NCBI RefSeq assembly: GCF_965223525.1
Contig: NZ_CBDCWX010000005.1
Span: 1,612,001-1,676,000, forward strand
Length of the DNA stretch: 64,000 nt
Source: Leptofilum sp965223525
GTDB taxonomy: Bacteria; Chloroflexota; Anaerolineae; Promineifilales; Promineifilaceae
Direction: 5' to 3'
Both the position numbers and the translations under genes were made by a program. Shown piece by piece: positions 18,447-26,854 of the stretch. Position 1 is the first letter of the stretch; every line of letters begins with the position of its first letter. The notes under the pieces are model-generated. The model made no database searches, was not told where the DNA came from, and worked only from the letters and a program-made list of their open reading frames with translations.

Positions 18447-18986
18447 GACTTAGCTTTCCTTTGTTTGAGTGTATTGGTCATTTTTGATATATCGACATTG
18501 AAGAAAGGGGGTAGTTTTATAAATAGACAGCATTGTGGGTTAATCCATGGCTTAGAGAATGATGCCCTATGCTTGGGTCGCTCTCTCAGAAACACACAGA
18601 ACCTTTGAGGAAATTGTATTGAACTATGTTGGTAAGGTATGGGGCTTATTTTATTTAGAGCTAATGACTGTGGCACAAACAGTGAAAACTGACTGCCAAC
18701 AGGCATTATAGCAGTTTGGTTTTGGGTCAGACAATTCAAGAATGTTATAGGTGCAGATAAGATTTATGAATGAAATCATAACTCGCAAGTATGTTGGCAC
18801 GACAATTAGTATAGGAGTTAATTCAATTCTGAACACCATGACTTAGTTACCCAAAAGTACCAGATTGTGCAACGAAAACGGCCGTATCTACGTTTTAAGG
18901 GTGACGCGCCCGCCTAAATGCGCGTCAAAGTAATGGAAAAAGGGCAAAATTGCCGCAAAATCGCAATTTTGCAGGAGTGAAACGCA
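18447..18986. other. Long AT-rich gap without a supported gene
   Basis: About 540 bases. Short open frames on the minus strand have neither ribosome sites nor protein-like composition and are not called. The right end contains two tandem hairpins ahead of the DUF4230 gene. Confidence 0.5.
18903..18972 (+). promoter_or_regulatory. Two tandem hairpins in the leader of the DUF4230 gene
   Basis: GACGCGC at 18903-18909 pairs with GCGCGTC at 18920-18926; GCAAAATTG at 18944-18952 pairs with CAATTTTGC at 18964-18972. The second stem ends at the base before the AGGAG ribosome site at 18973-18977, so it could influence translation. Confidence 0.45.
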
Positions 18987-19712
18987 ATGCTAAAAAAATT
19001 AGCGTACCTATTTCTAATTGTCTTTTTTGTAGCGGGTGCCATTGCCGCCTACACCTTTGTGGCCACTGTGAACAAGGCCCAAACGGTTGTTCAGCCCATT
19101 GGCGACTTTGTACAGCAGCTTGTGCTGCCTGCCACGCCAGTGGTTCTGCCCAGCTCCACCACCATCGTGCGCCAAATTAATGATTTGGCTCGCCTGGAAA
19201 CTGCCTCGATGGAGCTGGAAAAAAACATCATTGCTGAGCGAAACAGTGACATCATGTGGGGCATGCTGGGCGAGACGCTTATCTTTGAGGCGCACGGCCT
19301 GGCCGTGGCCGGCGTTGATTTTGCCAATATGACTCCCGCCGACATCCAGGTGGTTGATCCCACCACGGTGATGATCCATCTCCCGCCAGCGACCCTCTTT
19401 GAAGATTTGCCGCTGCTGGACACGGAAACCTCCCGCGTGCTGGATCGTGACACGGGGCTGTTTGCCAGCGTAGACCCGCAGCTAGAAACGACGGTGCGGC
19501 AAGAGGCCGAAGCCGTCTTGCGTGAAGAAGCGTACGAGACGGATATTTTGGAAGTTGCTAATTACAATGCCCAAGATTTTATGTTAACCTTCATGCAAGG
19601 GTTGGGTTTTGAAACAGTCATTTTCACAGAAGATATTCCCCCCACGGTGGAGCCATACCAGCAGGAAATTCCGAAAGGGTATGTGTTGGTGACGCCGACA
19701 CCGCTTCCGTAA
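18987..19712 (+). CDS. DUF4230 domain protein, membrane anchored
   Basis: Function unknown. An N-terminal TM segment (about 6-28) anchors a single extracytoplasmic domain of about 200 residues that matches the DUF4230 pattern: a strand with IxxQINDLARLET, then VDFANM, and a C-terminal QxFMxxLGF helix. The ATG follows AGGAG. The leader carries two hairpins. It ends at a heptamer-type repeat, and the next gene encodes a small membrane protein. Confidence 0.8.
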   Translation: MLKKLAYLFLIVFFVAGAIAAYTFVATVNKAQTVVQPIGDFVQQLVLPATPVVLPSSTTIVRQINDLARLETASMELEKNIIAERNSDIMWGMLGETLIFEAHGLAVAGVDFANMTPADIQVVDPTTVMIHLPPATLFEDLPLLDTETSRVLDRDTGLFASVDPQLETTVRQEAEAVLREEAYETDILEVANYNAQDFMLTFMQGLGFETVIFTEDIPPTVEPYQQEIPKGYVLVTPTPLP

Positions 19713-19765
19713 CAGGTAATCTGTAATCTGTGTTCAGTAGGTCAGTTTTACTGAATACCGGTTGC
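19713..19765. repeat. Heptamer-type repeat (TAATCTG)
   Basis: TAATCTG is repeated in tandem just after the stop of the DUF4230 gene, then GTTCAGTAGGTCAG faces ACTGAA, allowing a hairpin. Confidence 0.5.
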
Positions 19766-19780
19766 TGAACGGTGACTCGA

Positions 19781-20188
19781 ATGGTTTTTCCCAAAAAAAT
19801 TCCCGGTTTGCGGTTGCTGTTGGTTGTGTGGATTATGTATTCGGCCGTTTGGATTAGTTTGGAAGGCGCGTTGGTGCAGGTGATTGTGATGGGGACGGCA
19901 ACGGCCGTATTGCTGGTGGGGTATGGCTGGCAGCAGTGGTTGGGGGGCAAAATCGTGGGGCGTGGGATGGGCGTGGTGGTTACGGCCGTATCTGGCGGGA
20001 TGTTGGGGGCTGGTAGTGCTTTGCTCACCTTTGTCTTTATGGCGGTAAAAACCGGCCTGCACGCCCACGGCCCTGAATTTACGCAGGCGGAGATTACCTG
20101 GGTATGGAATATGCTGCCGCTGTGGACGGCCGTTTGGCTGCTGGTGGGTCTGGGTGCGGGGCTAATTTGGGCTGGAAGTGGAGAATAA
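19781..20188 (+). CDS. Small integral membrane protein
   Basis: About 135 residues with three to four TM segments separated by short loops; no family was recognised. Three ACGGCCGT copies mark it as long resident. The ATG at 19781 is used; a GTG three codons upstream is also open. It follows the DUF4230 gene in the same direction and may be cotranscribed. Confidence 0.6.
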   Translation: MVFPKKIPGLRLLLVVWIMYSAVWISLEGALVQVIVMGTATAVLLVGYGWQQWLGGKIVGRGMGVVVTAVSGGMLGAGSALLTFVFMAVKTGLHAHGPEFTQAEITWVWNMLPLWTAVWLLVGLGAGLIWAGSGE

Positions 20189-20207
20189 ACTAAAAAGGCA
20201 TAACCTC

Positions 20208-20236
20208 TTTAAAACCTCTGTGTTCTCTGTGGCCAA
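20208..20236. repeat. CACAGAG-family repeat, inverted arm
   Basis: Contains CTCTGTGTTCTCTGTGG, between the small membrane-protein gene and the translin gene. The complementary arm is at 20899-20925 on the far side of that gene, so the translin gene is flanked by inverted copies. Confidence 0.55.
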
Positions 20237-20240
20237 AAAA

Positions 20241-20873
20241 TTATTCCCTCAATCGGTTTTCTACATTTTTGAGTGCAGCTTCTAACTGTGCTTGGCGCAG
20301 GCTGTTGGTTACATCGCCGCGCGTGCGTTCCAGCACGGCGCGGACGGTGTCTGTGCGGCGGCGCAAGCCCCCGGTGATGCTGTCGTTAAAGTCAAAGGTG
20401 ACAAGCTGGCTGTAAATCTGATCCATAATGTCTAGTAGCCGCTCCGCCTCGTCGCTGTGGCCGTGGCGGATGATGTCTAAAATGCGGCGGCGCAGTTCGG
20501 TGGCGGCTTCGGCGAGGCCGTTGAGCCAGGTGTTGCCTTCGGTGCCTAATTCATCGGGCGTGGGCAGGGGGAGACCGCGCACAAGGGCGTAGGTCAGGTT
20601 CGCTTCCACAAATTCCTTCACAGCATCTTGCGTATAGCCAGCGAAATAGAGATTGGGGTGATCTTTTACACCGGCTACCAATGTGTCTGTAGCACTTTTG
20701 GCTTCGGCGATGAGGGTTTCGGCCGTTTGCCACTCCTCGCGGTGGATGGCGCGGATAGAGCGAGCGCACAGGCTGATCAGTTTGCGAGAGCGTTGGTAGG
20801 CCTGGTCGCGGGCAGCATTGACTTGTTCAAATTTAGCCCGAATCTGGTCTGTGGTGTTGTCTAGTTGATCCAC
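20241..20873 (-). CDS. Translin-family protein
   Basis: Translin proteins are all-alpha, ring-forming nucleic-acid binding proteins that act in RNA metabolism in eukaryotes; prokaryotic members are known mainly from archaea and a few bacteria. The 210 residues are helical throughout, with an RKLISLCARSIRAIHR helix near 29-44, an FVEANLTYAL segment, and the family hallmark GGLRRRTDTVRAVLE near 173-187. Start is GTG after AAAGGAG. The gene is flanked by inverted CACAGAG-type repeats. RNA or DNA target unknown. Confidence 0.85.
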   Translation of the reverse strand: MDQLDNTTDQIRAKFEQVNAARDQAYQRSRKLISLCARSIRAIHREEWQTAETLIAEAKSATDTLVAGVKDHPNLYFAGYTQDAVKEFVEANLTYALVRGLPLPTPDELGTEGNTWLNGLAEAATELRRRILDIIRHGHSDEAERLLDIMDQIYSQLVTFDFNDSITGGLRRRTDTVRAVLERTRGDVTNSLRQAQLEAALKNVENRLRE

Positions 20874-20898
20874 AAAAAGCTCCTTTAAAAAATAAATT

Positions 20899-20965
20899 TG
20901 CCACAGAGACCACAGAGAAAAAAGAAAAATTTGTTAAATCTGCGAAATCTGTTGATTTTGGAAAA
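20899..20965. repeat. CACAGAG-family repeat
   Basis: CCACAGAGACCACAGAG followed by AAATCTGCGAAATCTGTTG, the composite form also seen at 59432. Confidence 0.6.
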
Positions 20966-21002
20966 CTTCGAATCTTTGTCCCTTTGTTTCTTCGTATAAA
21001 AT

Positions 21003-21854
21003 TTAGGATGCTAGCCAGCTTCTTGACGTCGCCGCAATAAAGCCAAGCAGGGCGGCAATGCCAGAAGTTGCGCCTTGTTCCAGGATGAGCTTTACAGGTA
21101 GCTGCCAACCGTATCCTGACAAAAAGGCTTCGACTAGATTGTGCCACATTATCCACGCTTCGCCACGACCGGCGGCTTGCAGCCAAGCGGCCGAGAGTTG
21201 AGTGGTGCGAGGCACGGCTGTTTCCACCACAAATTTCGCTAATTCTACAACCTCATCTTTTGGGCGCGTGGCCCACAAACCAAACAAAAATCCCACCAGA
21301 AAATCATCCCCAGCGGGGGTGAAGCCGGGGCCGAAGCCAGCCAGTTTGGCAACGGCCGTTCCCCATGCTTCCGAGTCTGATTCAAAGCGGACGGCCTGCA
21401 TCCGGATAACGGCGGTCTGGAATTTCTGGTTAAAGTTGGCCGGACCAAGTTCACCCAAAGTGTCGAAGCGTTGGTTAACGGCCGTTTGCATCGCCGGCAG
21501 TACGCCCAACCAATTTCCTTGCCGTTGGTTCAATAAATGCCAGTTGGGGATGGGATTCCACAGTTTGGCAGAGCCACAATCAATCTCTAGCGAGCCGATG
21601 GTGAGGGTGGTGTCTGTTTTGGTAACTGAGGCGGAGGGATGAATGAGGGTGGGAAACGGCCGTTTCTCATCCACCAGCAGCGAAAACGGCCCCGGTTTAA
21701 TTTGCGACTGCACTACAGAAATGATTTCGCCATCGGCATTTATCAGATTGATCACCTCATCGAATAAGTGCAGCAGCCTCACCGCTTTGGGTTTTTGTAG
21801 CCACTGTTGCACGCTTGGCGTGAGAACAGTGCCTGATAATTGAATTGATTCCAT
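21003..21854 (-). CDS. DUF2877 protein
   Basis: The 283 residues contain the DUF2877 hallmark GFGPGFTPAGDDFLVG near 170-185. Members of this family include AllH, linked to allantoin or oxamate catabolism and carbamoyl transfer; no such genes are near, so the substrate is unknown. The N-terminal 100 residues hold beta strands typical of the family. It has four ACGGCCGT copies. The gene starts 72 bases from the divergent YbaK-like gene, so a shared promoter region is likely. Confidence 0.8.
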   Translation of the reverse strand: MESIQLSGTVLTPSVQQWLQKPKAVRLLHLFDEVINLINADGEIISVVQSQIKPGPFSLLVDEKRPFPTLIHPSASVTKTDTTLTIGSLEIDCGSAKLWNPIPNWHLLNQRQGNWLGVLPAMQTAVNQRFDTLGELGPANFNQKFQTAVIRMQAVRFESDSEAWGTAVAKLAGFGPGFTPAGDDFLVGFLFGLWATRPKDEVVELAKFVVETAVPRTTQLSAAWLQAAGRGEAWIMWHNLVEAFLSGYGWQLPVKLILEQGATSGIAALLGFIAATSRSWLAS

Positions 21855-21926
21855 CGTGCCAATATTGTAACTGAGATTTCAGCCAATTCGGCAAAACAAG
21901 CGTCACCCACTAAAATCCGACGCGAT

Positions 21927-22403
21927 ATGACTGTTTACGACCAAATAGTGACCTTGCTGCAAAGCAACAAGGTTGATTTTGAGATGCACGAACATAAGCC
22001 AGTGCGAACCGTGGCTGAGATTGAGGAAAAGTTGCCGTTCTTACTAGACAAGATGCTCAAGACAGTGGCGTTTCGGGTGAAGGACGGCCGTTTCATTTTA
22101 GCAGGTCTTCGCGGGCACGATCGCATTGATTATCGTCAGTTGGCAGCGTATTGCGGCGTCAATCGGCGGGCGATTGCCAGCATGTCCCCCGATGCGGTAG
22201 AAGCAAAGCTAGGATTTGAAGTCGGTGGCGTGGGACCGTTTACCCTCCAGCCAGAGGTAACTGTGCTGCTGGATGAACAGCTTGCCGAGATGGGAACTGT
22301 TTACTGCGGAAGTGGTAAAAACACAGCGACACTTGCTATCCAGTTTACCGATTTGCTGCGCGTTTGTGGTGGCGAAATGGTGAGCCTGGCGCGGGTTGAT
22401 TAG
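21927..22403 (+). CDS. YbaK/EbsC-type aminoacyl-tRNA deacylase
   Basis: Editing-domain protein that hydrolyses misacylated tRNA, in the same fold as the ProRS INS domain. The 158 residues match in order: an N-terminal helix, HEHKPVRTVAE near 22-32, a lysine in MLKTVAF near 44-50 that is the usual substrate contact, DRIDYRQLAA, and GGVGPF near 97-102. Exact substrate (Cys-tRNA, Ala-tRNA or Ser-tRNA on proline or other tRNAs) is not predictable. Confidence 0.85.
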   Translation: MTVYDQIVTLLQSNKVDFEMHEHKPVRTVAEIEEKLPFLLDKMLKTVAFRVKDGRFILAGLRGHDRIDYRQLAAYCGVNRRAIASMSPDAVEAKLGFEVGGVGPFTLQPEVTVLLDEQLAEMGTVYCGSGKNTATLAIQFTDLLRVCGGEMVSLARVD

Positions 22404-22454
22404 TGTATAACGTTGGTAGGAGCCGGTCTCAGACTGCCCCTACAGGAGAATTTT

Positions 22455-23210
22455 GTGCGAAGAAGTTTATCTGTATCTATGCCCGCCTTTAACGAGGCTG
22501 AAAATATTCCCGACATGGTGGCCGATGTGCTGCACGTTTTACCCCAATTAGCGGATGATTTTGAGATTATTGTGGTGGATGATGGCAGTTGGGACGATAC
22601 GGCCGTTGTCACCCAACAACTCGCCGCCCAGCAGTCCCAACTAAAACTGGTGCAGCATGATGTAAATAAGGGGTATGGAACGGCCGTCCTCACCGGACTC
22701 ACCCACTCCAGCAAAGAACTGGTCTTTTTCACCGATGCGGATCGCCAATTTGATTTGGCTGAAATTGAAAAGCTGCTTAAACATATTGAAACGGCCGATT
22801 TGGTAGTGGGCTACCGTGCGCCGCGCCGCGATCCATTCATGCGCCGCCTCAACGGCAAGGGCTGGAGTTGGCTGGTGACGCTGCTCTTTGGCTACACCGC
22901 CCGCGACATTGATTGCGCCTTTAAGCTAATGCGCCGCGAAGTGGTCACACAGCTGCATGAAGAAATCAGCTCCGGTGGGGCAACATTTAGCGCAGAATTT
23001 TTGGTGCGGGCCAAAAAAGCGGGCTTCAAAATCATCGAAGTGCCGATTCGCGGACACCGCCCCCGCGTGGCGGGCAGCCCAACCGGCGCAAATCTTCGCG
23101 TCATCACTCGTGCCTTTAAGGAACTAGTGCAGTTCCGCCTCAGCTTGTGGCGCGAGGCGCGGGTGCCTGTGCCTGCAAAGGTGAAGTCTGGGAGAGGAAC
23201 GGCCGTTTAG
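22455..23210 (+). CDS. Family 2 glycosyltransferase (dolichyl-phosphate mannosyltransferase type)
   Basis: Transfers a sugar from a nucleotide donor to a lipid or polymer acceptor. About 251 residues: SMPAFNEAENI at 8-18, DDGSWDD near 43-49, DADRQFDL (the DxD metal-binding site), and the GYRAPRRD segment typical of the DPM1-like group. No C-terminal TM. The GTG at 22455 is chosen because AGGAGA stands 4 bases upstream; the longer frame to 22413 has no ribosome site. Its last bases overlap the convergent aldo-keto reductase stop. Confidence 0.85.
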   Translation: MRRSLSVSMPAFNEAENIPDMVADVLHVLPQLADDFEIIVVDDGSWDDTAVVTQQLAAQQSQLKLVQHDVNKGYGTAVLTGLTHSSKELVFFTDADRQFDLAEIEKLLKHIETADLVVGYRAPRRDPFMRRLNGKGWSWLVTLLFGYTARDIDCAFKLMRREVVTQLHEEISSGGATFSAEFLVRAKKAGFKIIEVPIRGHRPRVAGSPTGANLRVITRAFKELVQFRLSLWREARVPVPAKVKSGRGTAV

Positions 23211-24211
23211 GCAGCCTGCTCCTCTTTTGGTTCATATTCAGCCACAATGGCTTGCACCTGCGCTACTTCCTCGGCTGACATTGGCCCAAACTGCAAGGTG
23301 CTGGCGTTGTCTTTCACTTGTTGCACATTTTTGAAGCCAGGAATGGGTAGCATTCGTTCGTCCAGGCCCAAAATATAGCAAAGTGCCCCTTGCGCCATGG
23401 TGCGTCCCCCATCAGTGAAAACTTCCCGCAATGCTTCTACCGTTTTTAGCCGCCGCACAATGCGATCCTCCTCAAAACTAACCTGCGAGCGTATGTCATC
23501 TTGGGGAAAAGTAGATTGGCTGTTGTATTTGCCCGTGAGGATTCCTTTGTTGAGCGGATCTTTGTTCAGGCCAGCCAAGTTGTGCTCTGAGCAAAGTTGG
23601 CGCATCTCCGGGTTGTCTGCCACAGCGTTCAGGCGGAACTGGATGGAGGTGCAATGTTGCCCATCGGCAAAAACCTGGGCGCGATCTACCAAATCTGTGC
23701 TCCAACCATACCAGTGAATTTTGCCTTCTTTTACAAGTGCTTCCAGTTCTTCTCGCAGCGTCAATGCCAACTCCGGATCATACGCGGCCTCGTGAAGCTG
23801 ATAAACGTCAATATACTCAGTTTGCAGTCGGCGCAGGCTGTTTTCTACGTCTTGCCGCACGTTCTTGAGGATTTGGTCGTTGTCGCCCGTAACGAACTTT
23901 TCTGCTTCATTCACAATGTGGCCAAATTTGGTAGCAATGACGGCTTGATCTCGGCGACCTGCCAACGCCCGACCCAAGACGACCTCGCTGTGGCCTGCGC
24001 CGTAATTTGCGGCTGTATCAAACAAATTAATCCCCAAATCTAAGGCTGCGTGGATGGCTCGAATCGATTCGTTGTCATCCATTTGTCCCCAGCCAGCCGG
24101 ATACGACTCTTCTTTTGATCGCCCCATGCGCCACGGGCCGCCAATAGCCCAGCAGCCCATTCCTATTGCGCTGACTTCTAAACCGCTCTTGCCAAGTTTT
24201 CGCGTTAACAT
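23207..24211 (-). CDS. Aldo/keto reductase
   Basis: NADPH-dependent oxidoreductase of the AKR superfamily. The 334 residues contain GMGCWAIGG near 18-26, the catalytic FDTAANYGAGHSE (Asp and Tyr), ATKFG (Lys) and the YQLHE segment (His). The start at 24211 has a clear AAAGGAG; the extension to 24415 is spurious. It overlaps the convergent glycosyltransferase by 4 bases. The physiological substrate cannot be inferred. Confidence 0.9.
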   Translation of the reverse strand: MLTRKLGKSGLEVSAIGMGCWAIGGPWRMGRSKEESYPAGWGQMDDNESIRAIHAALDLGINLFDTAANYGAGHSEVVLGRALAGRRDQAVIATKFGHIVNEAEKFVTGDNDQILKNVRQDVENSLRRLQTEYIDVYQLHEAAYDPELALTLREELEALVKEGKIHWYGWSTDLVDRAQVFADGQHCTSIQFRLNAVADNPEMRQLCSEHNLAGLNKDPLNKGILTGKYNSQSTFPQDDIRSQVSFEEDRIVRRLKTVEALREVFTDGGRTMAQGALCYILGLDERMLPIPGFKNVQQVKDNASTLQFGPMSAEEVAQVQAIVAEYEPKEEQAA

Positions 24212-24353
24212 CCGCTCTCCTTTTGCGTTTATGAACTTTGTAGGTGTCTGATACTGAGAAGTATACAAAAGTGAGGAGAGGAGCATGATTACCCAGAAGG
24301 GTGCATCGCAGGGTGAAATTTTGCATGGGGGGTGCTTGATATCGGTTATACTT

Positions 24354-25097
24354 TTAAGCAAACCCCCGTGCTTGCCATGCCTGGTAAATGAGAATGGAGC
24401 CAGCAACGGCCGCATTCAGTGATTCCACATGCCCTTTTTGCGGCAGCATCAACCGAATGTCGCAGCTTTGGCGCACTAGGCGCCGCATTCCCTGTCCTTC
24501 ATGCCCCACTACAATGCCCAGCGGCATGTTCAAATCCACCTGATGCAGCGATTGGGCATCTTCGGCCAAATCCATTCCCACAATCCACACGTTGCTTGCT
24601 TGCAGTTGGCGAATGGTTTGCACTAAGTTTGTCACCTGGGCAATGAGCAGATGCTCGGCTGCACCAGCAGAGTATTGCACAACGGTGGGGGTAATCTCTG
24701 GAGCGCGGCGATCCTGCACAATGACACCGTGCACGCCGCAAATTTCGGCCGTGCGTAGCAAGCTACCGATGTTTTGGGGGCCATGTAGCAAATCCAGCAG
24801 CAGCAAAAAGGGTTTCTCTCCGCGCTGCTCTGCCAATCCTAATATTTCATCAACTTCGCTGTAGATGTATGGTCCCACCTCCAGCGCCACCCCTTGGTGG
24901 CTGCTGTCTTTTGCCAGACGGCCGATTTTTTGTTTAGCGGCCGTTTGAATGCGAACTCCCCGCTTTTGTGCTGCCTGGCGCAACGGCCGTGCTAATTTCC
25001 TGTCTAAACCCTCTTGCAGCCAAAGCATATGCAGCTCCCGGCGGCTGCCGCGCAAGGCTTCTAGAACTGTGTTGCGGCGGATGAGGAATTCGGTCAT
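24354..25097 (-). CDS. rlmB: 23S rRNA (guanosine-2'-O)-methyltransferase, RlmB/TrmH type
   Basis: SPOUT methyltransferase of 247 residues. An N-terminal SpoU substrate-binding domain (RRNTVLEAL near 7-15) is joined to the catalytic knot: motif 1 LDLLHGPQNIGSLLRTAE near 101-118, motif 2 VVGHEGQGMR near 196-205, motif 3 LPQKGHVESLNAAVAGSIL near 218-236. It sits beside cysS, as often seen for this family. Assigned to RlmB rather than TrmH by the N-terminal domain and gene context, so the exact target base is not certain. Confidence 0.88.
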   Translation of the reverse strand: MTEFLIRRNTVLEALRGSRRELHMLWLQEGLDRKLARPLRQAAQKRGVRIQTAAKQKIGRLAKDSSHQGVALEVGPYIYSEVDEILGLAEQRGEKPFLLLLDLLHGPQNIGSLLRTAEICGVHGVIVQDRRAPEITPTVVQYSAGAAEHLLIAQVTNLVQTIRQLQASNVWIVGMDLAEDAQSLHQVDLNMPLGIVVGHEGQGMRRLVRQSCDIRLMLPQKGHVESLNAAVAGSILIYQAWQARGFA

Positions 25098-25172
25098 CGG
25101 TGATCCGTTATCGGTAAACTGTAAACGGTTACCAAAAGTTTTTCCGATTACTGTTCACTGTTTACCGATTAC
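25096..25172. repeat. Heptamer-type repeat (GTAAACT)
   Basis: Tandem GTAAACT/GTAAACG units followed by inverted ACTGTTTACCGATTACC units. It fills the whole gap between rlmB and cysS and touches both coding ends. Confidence 0.6.
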
Positions 25173-26611
25173 CCTAATTTCCAAATGGTGCCATCTGCGC
25201 GATCTTCCAAAACGACGCCGAGGTCACGTAGCTGGTCACGGATTTGGTCGCCAGTGGCCCAATCTTTGTTGGCGCGAGCCTGGGCGCGCAGCTCAATAAG
25301 TAAGCGGATCAGCCCCGCTTCCCGCTCGGCGTTGCTGTCCTGGGCGGTTTCGTCGGGGATGATGCCTAATACAGTGCCACCCAGTTCACGGTAAAGCTCG
25401 TCCAGCGCAGCTAGCGATTCTTGTGAATGTGGCCCCTGCTCATTGAGCAGGCTGTTAACCTGGCGGGTGTAGTCTTGCAGCACGGCCAGGGCAGCGGGGG
25501 CATTGAAGTCGTCGTTCATCTTTTCGATGAAGGTGGCTTTGGTTTTGCTGATGAGCTCTTGGACTTCGTTGCTAATTTTGCCGGGAACGGCCGTACGCAT
25601 CTGCTCTCTTACTAACGTTACCGCCCCCCACAAACGCTGCCAGCCTTTGGTAGCTGCCTCCACCGCCTCATCAGAAAAATCAATGGGGTTGCTGTAATGG
25701 CTAGATAAAATGAAGGCTCGAATTGCTTCGGGCCGCCACCTTTCCAGCGCCTCTTTGATGGTGAGCGTGTTGCCCAGGCTCTTGCTCATCTTCACGCCGT
25801 CCAGCGTCAGCGAGCCGGTGAGCATCCAGGTGCGGGCGAAGGTTTCGTCGTGAGCCGCTTCGCTTTGGGCAATTTCACATTCGTTGTGGGGGAAGATGTT
25901 GTCTATGCCGCCGCCGTGAATGTCGAAGGTTTGGCCCAAATATTTGTTGGCCATTGCTGAGCATTCCACATGCCAGCCGGGGAAGCCATCGCCCCAGGGG
26001 CTGGGCCAGCGCAAAATGTGTTCTGGCTCCGCTTTTTTCCACAGGGCAAAGTCGGCGGGGTGGCGCTTTTCGCTGCGGACGGCTTCGCGGGACCCGCCTT
26101 CTTGCTCTTCGATTTTACGGCCGCTTAATTTGCCATAGTCTGGGTAAGACGTCACGCTAAAGTAGACGGAGCCATCTACTTCGTAGGCGTGGCCTTTGTC
26201 AATCAGTTCTTGCACCATTTCGATTTGTTCGGGGATGTGGCCGCTGGCACGGGGGCTGATATCTGGCCGCTGTACGCCGAGGGCATCCATGTCGGCAAAG
26301 TAGCCACGCATATAGGTTTCTACCACCTGCATGGGCAGGGCAGAAAGTTGCTCTGCTTTGCGTAAGATGCGGTCTTCGCCGGTGGCCAGCATGTGGCCCA
26401 CATCGGTGATGTTTTGCACGTAAAGCACATTGTAGCCGATGTAGCGCAGGTAGCGCACAATCACATCGAAGCCGACGTAGGTTTTGGCGTGGCCGATGTG
26501 GGAATGGTCGTACACAGTGGGGCCGCAAACGTAGATGGTGACACGGCCGTCTTGGAGCGGCTCGAATTTCTCTTTTTGGCGGCTGAGTACATTGTAAATT
26601 TTCAGTGACAT
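25169..26611 (-). CDS. cysS: Cysteinyl-tRNA synthetase
   Basis: Class I synthetase that charges tRNA-Cys. The 480 residues carry the zinc-binding CGPTVYD near 28-34, the HIGH signature HIGHAK near 37-42, a later WHVEC zinc ligand motif, KMSKSLGN (KMSKS loop), and the DALR domain. Length is near the usual 465. The start at 26611 is used because the ten upstream codons lack conservation and overlap the repeat-rich leader. No T-box was seen upstream. Together with rlmB it forms a usual pair. Confidence 0.95.
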   Translation of the reverse strand: MSLKIYNVLSRQKEKFEPLQDGRVTIYVCGPTVYDHSHIGHAKTYVGFDVIVRYLRYIGYNVLYVQNITDVGHMLATGEDRILRKAEQLSALPMQVVETYMRGYFADMDALGVQRPDISPRASGHIPEQIEMVQELIDKGHAYEVDGSVYFSVTSYPDYGKLSGRKIEEQEGGSREAVRSEKRHPADFALWKKAEPEHILRWPSPWGDGFPGWHVECSAMANKYLGQTFDIHGGGIDNIFPHNECEIAQSEAAHDETFARTWMLTGSLTLDGVKMSKSLGNTLTIKEALERWRPEAIRAFILSSHYSNPIDFSDEAVEAATKGWQRLWGAVTLVREQMRTAVPGKISNEVQELISKTKATFIEKMNDDFNAPAALAVLQDYTRQVNSLLNEQGPHSQESLAALDELYRELGGTVLGIIPDETAQDSNAEREAGLIRLLIELRAQARANKDWATGDQIRDQLRDLGVVLEDRADGTIWKLG

Positions 26612-26627
26612 ACAAACTCCGGATTTA

Positions 26628-26820
26628 GCCACAGAGATCACAGAGAAAAAAGAGGCTTTGTTGGTGCTTTTGAGAGTTATTTATCAAAGATTTCGCAGAT
26701 TCAAAAGATAAAGAATCTAGCCAATTTGCGGAATCATTGATTAGAAATGTAGCAAAAGCCCACAGTGTGACTAATAAAAATCTCTTAACCCTCTGTGTTC
26801 TCTGTGGCAAGTTTCTTATA
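26628..26820. repeat. CACAGAG-family repeats bracketing a short spacer
   Basis: CCACAGAGATCACAGAG at the left and CTCTGTGTTCTCTGTGG at the right are inverted arms about 150 bases apart; the interior holds AT-rich sequence with no coding potential. It fills the gap between cysS and the PIN-TRAM gene. Confidence 0.6.
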
Positions 26821-26854
26821 ATCGTAGCGCAATGGCGGCACGTTGCAAGGAACG

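Noticed and set aside
18443..18839. Two minus-strand frames in the AT-rich gap
   Set aside because: Overlapping each other, no ribosome site, no protein-like pattern.
26612..26854. Possible T-box before cysS
   Set aside because: No T-box core sequence or specifier stem was found; the gap is repeat DNA.
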